DNA of 9,471 nucleotides from an uncultured Chthoniobacterales bacterium. Lineage in GTDB: Bacteria > Verrucomicrobiota > Verrucomicrobiia > Chthoniobacterales > CAKUMP01. Below are positions 6,551-9,471 of the stretch, in pieces. The notes under the pieces were generated by a model. That model saw only the letters and a program-made list of their open reading frames with translations, did no database searches and was not told the origin of the DNA. Position numbers and translations under genes: made by a program. Position 1 is the first letter of the stretch; the number at the start of each line of letters is the position of its first letter. The stretch lies in contig CAKUMP010000079.1 of the NCBI GenBank assembly GCA_934667795.1, positions 1 through 9,471 of the forward strand, given 5' to 3'.

Positions 6551-7960
6551 TTACCCAGCCTGATAGGAACTCAACACGCGATTTTCCACATCGCGGAACG
6601 ACATATCGGCTTCGTAAATTTTCTTCATGCACTCGATATAGTCTTCTTTTTTCCCCATCTGCTCGTACACGATGCCCAGGTTATACAGCAGTTCCTTTTT
6701 CGTCCCATCCATTCCAGTCAGATCATTTGCAGCTTCTTTAAATTGATTTGCCGCCAGATCCAGCATTCCCAGACGCATCATACATTGGCCCAGCAAATTA
6801 CTGGCTTTAATCCGCGCATTGGGACTTTGCCGGGCTTTTTGTAATTCCGGCATCGCTTCCTTGTACATTTCACACTGATAATACAAATCTCCTAATTCAT
6901 AGCGTAACTGTAAATCGGTCGGGTTTCGTTCCACCTGGCTTTTTGCTTCCTCCAGAGCAAAACTCCAGCGTTCCGCTTTTTTCTCGTCGTACTCTTTTTG
7001 TACGCCGGCATATTCTTCGCTTTCCTTATGCACCTCATTCTCATCCATCCAGGTTTTCAGTTCCGCTAACCGCTGATCCAGGAACTGCACCTGCATGGAA
7101 GATGCTTTGCGGGAAAAATTCGAATCCGTCCCACCCGATAACTCTCCGGCGTACCGGTACCAGGTTGCCGCATTTTCAAAGTCTTCCAGCTGCTCGTAAA
7201 TATCCGCAATCTTTTTTACCACATTCAGATTGTTGTTATCTTCTTCAAACTTCGCCCCATATTCTCCCAGCTCTTTTAACAACATATCCCGCCCACGGAC
7301 CACACGGCTCTTCTGCTCCATGTCCTCTGCCGCCTCTTTGTCCTTCATCAGGTCCCGATAACTTTTCTCCTCCTGATCCCAGCCCCCTTCACTCATCGAT
7401 GCCTGCGCACTTGCATCCTTACTGCCTTTCACCGCATCCATATCATTCGGATTGATTTGCAAAATCCGATTAAAAGTATCCAATGCCTTCTTCGGCAGCC
7501 CAAAGCTGTAATAATGCCGCGCGAGTTCGTGCAGAAGTTTCGTATCTTCCGGATTTGCTTCCACCATCGTTTCCAAAGCAAATGCCGCGATCTGCGGTTT
7601 ATCTGCAGCCAATGCTGCCTCTTTCAACATGCGATTCCCGGCAGCCCCCATTGGATCCGTTTCCAGAATTTTTTCTGCCGCCACCAGTGCCCCTAACGGG
7701 TCTTTCTTGATCAAACTCCCACCTTTTAGCCCACCCAAAGACGGCGAAATCCCACCAAATAAACTTTTCTTCCCCTTCGTATTCCCGATCGCCGCTTTCC
7801 GTAACAGCTTACGTCCATCCAGAAAATCCGGCTCTTCCTTTAATACACTCTGTAACAGCGTAATGGTATATCCGTAATTCTTCATTTCCATCGCACTCAC
7901 CCCTTTTAACCACAGCTTACGAGCGTTCTCTGATAAATCTTTTTCTGTTTTAATAGCCAT
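6551..7960 (-). CDS. Cytoplasmic tetratricopeptide-repeat protein
   Basis: The 469-residue protein has no signal peptide or membrane span. TPR-like helix pairs are visible at about 14-58 (KLWLKGVSAMEMKNYGYTI...LLQSVLKEEPDFLDG), 88-185 (ALVAAEKILETDP; ARHYYSFGLPKKALDTFNRI...INPND) and 350-455 (ELGDLYYQCEMYKEAMPELQKA; NLGIVYEQMGKKEDYIECM). A glycine-rich linker (about 66-82) separates the first repeat from the rest. A charged, probably coiled segment (about 195-345) joins the two TPR blocks. TPRs bind partner proteins; the partner is not evident. Only a weak AAGAAG precedes the ATG. It is the second gene after the small membrane protein (74-base gap) and the first of three tightly spaced genes. 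Confidence 0.87.
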   Translation of the reverse strand: MAIKTEKDLSENARKLWLKGVSAMEMKNYGYTITLLQSVLKEEPDFLDGRKLLRKAAIGNTKGKKSLFGGISPSLGGLKGGSLIKKDPLGALVAAEKILETDPMGAAGNRMLKEAALAADKPQIAAFALETMVEANPEDTKLLHELARHYYSFGLPKKALDTFNRILQINPNDMDAVKGSKDASAQASMSEGGWDQEEKSYRDLMKDKEAAEDMEQKSRVVRGRDMLLKELGEYGAKFEEDNNNLNVVKKIADIYEQLEDFENAATWYRYAGELSGGTDSNFSRKASSMQVQFLDQRLAELKTWMDENEVHKESEEYAGVQKEYDEKKAERWSFALEEAKSQVERNPTDLQLRYELGDLYYQCEMYKEAMPELQKARQSPNARIKASNLLGQCMMRLGMLDLAANQFKEAANDLTGMDGTKKELLYNLGIVYEQMGKKEDYIECMKKIYEADMSFRDVENRVLSSYQAG

Positions 7961-8009
7961 AACTTCTTAGTTTCTTAAATTCTTCCAAATTATTCAAAAT
8001 TTACAACCC

Positions 8010-8030
8010 CACTGTCCACTGTCCACTGTC
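8010..8030. repeat. Three tandem CACTGTC heptamers
   Basis: Three perfect 7-base copies (8010-8016, 8017-8023, 8024-8030) sit in the 74-base gap between the small membrane-protein gene and the TPR gene. On the coding strand they read GACAGTG three times, starting four bases after the small gene's stop. A copy-number-variable microsatellite is the plain reading; a regulator site is possible. Confidence 0.8.
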
Positions 8031-8034
8031 TCCC

Positions 8035-8211
8035 TTACCCCCCAGGCACAACGTCTTTTTTCGGCTCTGGCGTCACTGCTTCCAATATACTCTGGTACTC
8101 TGTAGAAAATCCTTCCACAAATCCACTCGTCCCATGCTCAAATAATACCAGCCATGCATAGGTCGAGAGCAAAAATATTGCTATCCAAAAAAGATTTCGA
8201 ATTAATCCCAT
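8035..8211 (-). CDS. Small single-span membrane protein (58 residues)
   Basis: The frame encodes MGLIRNLFWIAIFLLSTYAW followed by a second half rich in Glu, Ser and Gly and the tail PEPKKDVVPGG. One hydrophobic helix (about 7-24) follows a positively charged N-terminus (Arg5), which predicts an inner-membrane protein with the N-terminus inside and about 33 residues outside. I do not recognise a family. Support comes from the ATG with AGAGGA touching it, a -35/-10 pair at 17-base spacing directly upstream, the sensible protein composition, and its place as the first gene of the minus-strand cluster. An in-frame TTG 12 codons upstream (8247) is a less likely start, since it overlaps the promoter. 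Confidence 0.6.
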   Translation of the reverse strand: MGLIRNLFWIAIFLLSTYAWLVLFEHGTSGFVEGFSTEYQSILEAVTPEPKKDVVPGG

Positions 8212-8217
8212 TCCTCT

Positions 8218-8246
8218 AATATGTCTGCCGATTCATTTCTGGTCAA
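8218..8246 (-). promoter_or_regulatory. Promoter of the small membrane protein / TPR cluster
   Basis: On the minus strand TTGACC (8246-8241) and CATATT (8223-8218) are 17 bases apart, 5/6 and 4/6 matches to sigma-70 consensus. The -10 ends six bases before the ATG at 8211, so the transcript would start at or next to the ATG. It is divergent from the thrC promoter 33 bases away. Confidence 0.5.
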
Positions 8247-8278
8247 TTCCAGAATAGGAAAAAAAATGTACTTTCAGG

Positions 8279-8307
8279 TTGACGTCTCACCGTCTTGCGC
8301 TTAACTT
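8279..8307 (+). promoter_or_regulatory. thrC promoter ahead of the riboswitch
   Basis: TTGACG (8279-8284, 5/6) is followed after 17 bases by TAACTT (8302-8307, weak 3/6). A start site about seven bases further on falls at about 8314, exactly where the riboswitch P1 helix begins, which supports the placement. A weak -10 with a strong -35 could allow activation or modest expression. Confidence 0.5.
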
Positions 8308-8314
8308 ATACGCA

Positions 8315-8453
8315 CTCTTATCGAGAGTGGCTGAGGGACAGGCCCGAAGATGCCACGGCAACCGCTTGAAAAAGGAATACTTTTTTCAGGGTACCAGGTG
8401 CCAAATCCTGCCAAGATGTTTGAGAATTTCAAATATATTGGAAAAGATGAGAG
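8315..8453 (+). promoter_or_regulatory. SAM-I (S-box) riboswitch aptamer
   Basis: All S-box landmarks are present in order. P1 pairs CTCTTATC (8315-8322) with GATGAGAG (8446-8453). GAGAGTGGCTGAGGGACAGG opens the P2 arm with the GAGGGA kink-turn side, and TGCCAC closes it; GGCAACC follows. P3 is a long stem, TTGAAAAAG...CTTTTTTCA. The invariant J3/4 block AGGTGCCAAATCC comes next. P4 runs CCAAGAT...TTTGA/TCAAA...ATTGG. This class binds S-adenosylmethionine with high affinity and normally turns off methionine and SAM genes. The 319 bases between the flanking genes (8212-8530) are filled by this element, its expression platform and two divergent promoters. Confidence 0.95.
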
Positions 8454-8524
8454 AGGGCGCTTTCTGAAATAAAGCTTCTTCACTCATCCGGGCAGGATAG
8501 TGGCAAATCTCTCGATGCGGAGAT
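8446..8524 (+). promoter_or_regulatory. Translational expression platform of the SAM riboswitch
   Basis: ATCTC (8507-8511) can pair with GAGAT (8520-8524), hiding the thrC Shine-Dalgarno GGAG (8519-8522) in a hairpin. The same TCTCTC (8508-8513) can instead pair with GAGAGA (8449-8454), the 3' strand of P1. With SAM bound, P1 holds GAGAGA and the ribosome site is masked; without SAM, P1 opens and the site is freed. No U-run follows, so control at translation is inferred rather than termination. Confidence 0.6.
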
Positions 8525-8530
8525 ATTATC

Positions 8531-9471
8531 ATGGAAGCTAAAACTTATTTCTCCAATTTAAAATGCCGGGAATGTGGTCGTCTTTATCCAAAAGAAGCGA
8601 TTCATATTTGTGAATTCGATTTTGGTCCACTGGAGGCCGCATACGATTACGAGGCAATCACGAAAGACATCAGCCGCGAATTATTCGCCAACCGTCCACA
8701 ATCAATGTGGAAATATCGCGAATTGTTACCCATCGATGGAGAACCTACGGTAGGGACAAAAGTGGGCTTCACGCCATTGATCAAAGCAGATCGTCTGGCA
8801 AAGGCGCTGGGGATCAAGGAACTGTATATTAAAAATGATACGGTAAACTACCCTACTCTTTCTTTTAAAGACCGAGTGGTTTCTGTCGCACTCAGCCGTG
8901 CACGGGAGCTCGGGTTTAAAATTGTGGCCTGTGCTTCCACCGGAAACCTTGCAAATTCCGTGGCAGCAAATGCGGCATCCGCCGGGCTTAAAAGTTATGT
9001 TCTGATTCCGGCCGATCTGGAACAAGGGAAAGTCCTCGGCTCGCTGGTCTATGGAACCCAGGTGATCGGAATCCATGGTGCTTACGACCAGGTCAACCGC
9101 CTTTGTTCTGAAATTGCCGGTAAACACGGATGGGGCTTTGTGAACGTTAATCTCCGTCCTTATTATGCGGAAGGTTCCAAATCCATGGGCTTCGAAATTG
9201 CAGAACAATTAGGCTGGAAACTCCCTCGCCATACCGTCGTCCCAATGGCTTCAGGATCCCTCCTGACCAAAATCCATAAAGCGTATAAGGAATTTATCCT
9301 GACAGGGATTCTGGACGAACAGCCATTTTCTGTCCATGGTGCTCAGGCTACCGGTTGCTCCCCTATTTCGGAAGCAAAGAAAAAAGGCGTGGATATCATC
9401 AAACCCGTTCCTAAACCCAATACGATCGCAAAATCACTTGCGATTGGAACACCTGCAGATGGGTATTATGC
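8531..9471 (+). CDS. thrC: Threonine synthase, 3' partial
   Basis: 313 codons are visible and the frame is open at the right edge; the family is usually about 400 residues or more, so the C-terminal part is missing. It is a fold-type II PLP enzyme converting O-phosphohomoserine to threonine and phosphate in the cytoplasm. The PLP lysine is Lys113 in LSFKDR. STGNLANS binds the substrate/PLP carboxylate side. KADRLAKALGIKELYIKND precedes the catalytic segment, as in threonine synthases. The N-terminus is a zinc-ribbon-like extension with C12, C15 and C27; the fourth position, usually Cys in CxxC before FGPLE, is Asp30. The start has GGAG eight bases upstream. The riboswitch in its leader indicates control by SAM. 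Related PLP lyases are possible, but length, N-terminal extension and leader favour ThrC. Confidence 0.93.
   Translation, partial: MEAKTYFSNLKCRECGRLYPKEAIHICEFDFGPLEAAYDYEAITKDISRELFANRPQSMWKYRELLPIDGEPTVGTKVGFTPLIKADRLAKALGIKELYIKNDTVNYPTLSFKDRVVSVALSRARELGFKIVACASTGNLANSVAANAASAGLKSYVLIPADLEQGKVLGSLVYGTQVIGIHGAYDQVNRLCSEIAGKHGWGFVNVNLRPYYAEGSKSMGFEIAEQLGWKLPRHTVVPMASGSLLTKIHKAYKEFILTGILDEQPFSVHGAQATGCSPISEAKKKGVDIIKPVPKPNTIAKSLAIGTPADGYY

Noticed and set aside
6943..7455. 170-codon plus-strand frame antisense to the TPR gene
   Set aside because: Its extreme Pro/Ser/His content is what the reverse of a Glu/Lys-rich coiled gene gives.
8010..8030. CRISPR array
   Set aside because: The units are seven bases long with no spacers between them; this is a simple tandem repeat.
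8454..8530. Intrinsic terminator in the thrC leader
   Set aside because: The only convincing hairpin covers the ribosome binding site and is not followed by a U-run, so control at translation fits better.
8726..9208. 160-codon minus-strand frame antisense to thrC
   Set aside because: It overlaps the conserved PLP-lysine region of threonine synthase and has no supporting start signal.

Overview
The window looks like ordinary chromosomal DNA of a bacterium with mid-range GC. No transposase, integrase, phage gene or CRISPR array is visible. The best guess is the PVC group (Verrucomicrobiota first, Lentisphaerota or Kiritimatiellota next). The reasons are the FabD active-site motif GLSLGE instead of GHSLGE, which I associate from memory with PVC bacteria such as chlamydiae, and the mix of an Lnt-like protein, a TPR protein and a SAM-riboswitch-controlled threonine synthase. 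This assignment is a family-level impression, not a computed result.

Layout. Left, plus strand: the 3' part of a SirB1/transglutaminase-like gene overlaps cinA by four bases (ATGA). A 208-base convergent intergenic region (1897-2104) follows. It holds two kinds of palindromic repeat: a 62-base imperfect hairpin that begins at the cinA stop codon, and an inverted pair of 29-base hairpin units. Centre, minus strand, read right to left: a 58-residue single-membrane-span protein (8211-8035), a 469-residue TPR protein, a Gfo/Idh/MocA sugar dehydrogenase, a left-handed-beta-helix acetyltransferase, an apolipoprotein N-acyltransferase-like membrane protein that appears to lack all nitrilase-type catalytic residues, and fabD. 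Gaps of about 30 bases join TPR, dehydrogenase and acetyltransferase into a likely operon. Right, plus strand: a promoter, a complete SAM-I (S-box) riboswitch and threonine synthase (thrC), which runs off the window end.

How the parts work together. fabD serves fatty-acid synthesis; cinA serves NAD recycling or nucleotide clean-up. The dehydrogenase and acetyltransferase may act on the same or related sugars, but nothing here fixes the substrate. The riboswitch ties threonine synthase to the methionine/SAM pool. Its expression platform reads as a translational OFF switch: the 3' strand of helix P1 can pair either with the P1 5' strand or with a TCTCTC segment that otherwise masks the thrC ribosome binding site.

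Most notable points: the SAM-controlled thrC leader with a readable alternative-pairing mechanism; the Lnt-like protein with a seemingly dead active site; a recurring start architecture (-10-like hexamer 5-6 bases before the start codon) at three minus-strand genes, suggesting leaderless or near-leaderless mRNAs; and the repeat cluster between cinA and fabD.
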